A stretch of DNA of 64,000 bases, taken from NCBI RefSeq assembly GCF_002879645.1, contig NZ_PNRE01000002.1:1-64000 (forward strand), written 5' to 3'. The translations under genes were made by a program, and so were the position numbers. This DNA is from Halomonas heilongjiangensis. GTDB taxonomy: Bacteria; Pseudomonadota; Gammaproteobacteria; Pseudomonadales; Halomonadaceae. Under the pieces are notes generated by a model, which was not told the DNA's origin, did not search any database, and saw only the letters and a program-made list of their open reading frames with translations. Positions 62,992 to 64,000 of the stretch are shown here, piece after piece. Each line of letters starts with the position of its first letter. The first letter of the stretch is position 1.

Positions 62992-63972
62992 TCAGCGTCG
63001 CTCGGCGAGATTGCGGTGTGCCAGCCCCAGGCCGGCCAGTACCGCGGCCTCGCCGTCCAGGTGCCGGCTCTCGTGGCCCAGGGCCTCGAAGGCCAGGGCG
63101 TAGCGCTGGCTGAGCGCCGCGTTGCCGATCAGGGTGACGGGGCCGGCATCGGCCAGGTCGTCGCCCATGCCGGCCAGCTCCAGGCCGATGGTGAGGCCCG
63201 AGAGGCGCGCGGCGAGCCGGGCCCCGCGGGCTTCACCAGTCGGCAGGGTATCGTCCAGCAGGTCCTGGGCGCGCAGGCCGAACAGTCTTGCCGTGTAGCG
63301 GCCGGGGGCCGCCTGGCTCTCGCGTACCGCGGCGACGAAGGCATCGCGACAGCCCGGCTCGGCGAGGTCATCGTCGCCGATGGAGTGCTTCAACACCGAC
63401 TGGCGGGCCAGCAGGCCATACAGTTCGCCGGTGAGGAAGGTGCTGAAACGCGTGACCGCACCGGCCTCGAGGTGGGCCCACTTGGCGTGGGTGCCGGGCA
63501 GGCAGGTCAGCCCCGCGAGACCCGGCTCGCCGGCTACCAGGCCGGCGAGCTGGGTCTCTTCGCCACGCATCACGTCGAAGGTCCGGCCGTCGGCATCCGG
63601 GTACTGGCAGAGCCCCGGCAGCAGCGAGATCTCCAGGCGAGGATCACTGACGGGAGGCGTGACCGCACCTCGGGCCAGGCCATCCAGGCGGGTCGGCACC
63701 GGCAGGTAGACGGCCTCGCGCCAGCCCTGGCGGGCCCCGGCCATGCCGCACACCCGCACCGGCACGCGCCCCGTGGCGGGCAGCCAATTGCCGATCACCC
63801 TCAGTAGCTCGGCCTCGTACTCGGCAGGGGCCAGGGAGAGCATGCCGCGCTCGCTGCCGGCGCGGGCCAGCACCTCGCCATGCGCGTCCAGGGCCCAGGC
63901 GCGCAGGTTGCTGGAGCCCCAGTCCACGCCGACCCAGGCCAGGCGCTGGGCTATCTCACGGGCCTGGCTCAT
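62992..63972 (-). CDS. dgoK: 2-dehydro-3-deoxygalactonokinase
   Basis: 326 residues, ASKHA-fold sugar kinase of the DgoK family: WVGVDWGSSNLRAWALDAHG (phosphate-1), GMAGARQGWREAVYLP, and LTCLPGTHAKWAHLEAGAV. It phosphorylates KDGal before the aldolase step. The start overlaps the stop of the partial gene upstream (ATGA). Confidence 0.9.
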   Translation of the reverse strand: MSQAREIAQRLAWVGVDWGSSNLRAWALDAHGEVLARAGSERGMLSLAPAEYEAELLRVIGNWLPATGRVPVRVCGMAGARQGWREAVYLPVPTRLDGLARGAVTPPVSDPRLEISLLPGLCQYPDADGRTFDVMRGEETQLAGLVAGEPGLAGLTCLPGTHAKWAHLEAGAVTRFSTFLTGELYGLLARQSVLKHSIGDDDLAEPGCRDAFVAAVRESQAAPGRYTARLFGLRAQDLLDDTLPTGEARGARLAARLSGLTIGLELAGMGDDLADAGPVTLIGNAALSQRYALAFEALGHESRHLDGEAAVLAGLGLAHRNLAERR

Positions 63973-64000
63973 GCCCGGCCTCCATCCACCACCAGCTCCT
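63969..64000 (-). CDS. C-terminal end of a probable short-chain dehydrogenase (partial)
   Basis: Only nine residues before the stop are visible (ELVVDGGRA). The ...VDGG ending is typical of SDR enzymes, and a galactose/arabinose dehydrogenase of the SDR type would fit the first step of the pathway. The rest lies outside the window. Confidence 0.5.
   Translation of the reverse strand, partial: ELVVDGGRA

Overview
The window looks like a chromosomal segment of a moderately halophilic gammaproteobacterium, most likely a Halomonas or close Halomonadaceae relative. The clues are high GC, doeCD and eutBC genes for ectoine/hydroxyectoine breakdown, a HexR-controlled Entner-Doudoroff operon and an aryl polyene pigment cluster. 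No rRNA, tRNA, transposase, integrase or CRISPR array was seen. All identifications come from reading motifs by eye; no database search was run.

Layout. 1-9.7 kb: the 3' part of a class I Orn/Lys/Arg decarboxylase, then doeC, doeD, eutB, eutC and a haloacid-dehalogenase-type hydrolase, with a periplasmic sulfurtransferase on the other strand. 10-13.6 kb: an 804-residue protein that joins a tubulin-tyrosine-ligase-like ATP-grasp domain to a PqqD-like domain and a degenerate HprK-like domain. It is followed by a small exported protein ending in a Glu/Ala/Gly repeat tail and a DinB-like protein. A second protein with the same N-terminal leader and an EAEG tract, but with a cytochrome c domain attached, lies at 25.2 kb. 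This is my best candidate for an undescribed protein-modification system.

13.8-17 kb: an intact ECF sigma/zinc-finger anti-sigma pair and a second, decayed copy whose anti-sigma gene is still open. They flank a DUF3179 protein and a membrane protein. 17-25 kb: a small secreted protein, a TIGR04282/TIGR04283 glycosyltransferase pair, a YiiX-like papain-fold protein, a YnjBCD-type ABC transporter and an APH-like phosphotransferase. 26-31.8 kb: an NfeD/slipin pair, SulP transporter plus UspA, and RidA.

31.9-49.2 kb: a minus-strand, almost gapless aryl polyene (APE) operon of 20 genes. It includes two complete ketosynthases, a short initiation-type ketosynthase, KR, dehydratases (one fused to the acyl-ACP ligase), two ACPs, thioesterase, LolA-like and MMPL export proteins, acyltransferases, a glycosyltransferase, a MIO-type ammonia-lyase, an FAD oxidoreductase and a PPTase. 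49.4-53.7 kb: hexR divergent from zwf-pgl-eda, with three inverted repeats between them and a 91-bp tandem repeat copied from the zwf 3' end. 54-61.4 kb: a type VI secretion VgrG island (VgrG, DUF4123 adaptor, unknown effector, exported immunity candidate, PAAR, and a protein of five Myb/SANT-like repeats). 61.5-64 kb: a galactose/galactonate catabolic operon (SMP-30 lactonase, KDPGal aldolase, KDGal kinase, end of an SDR).
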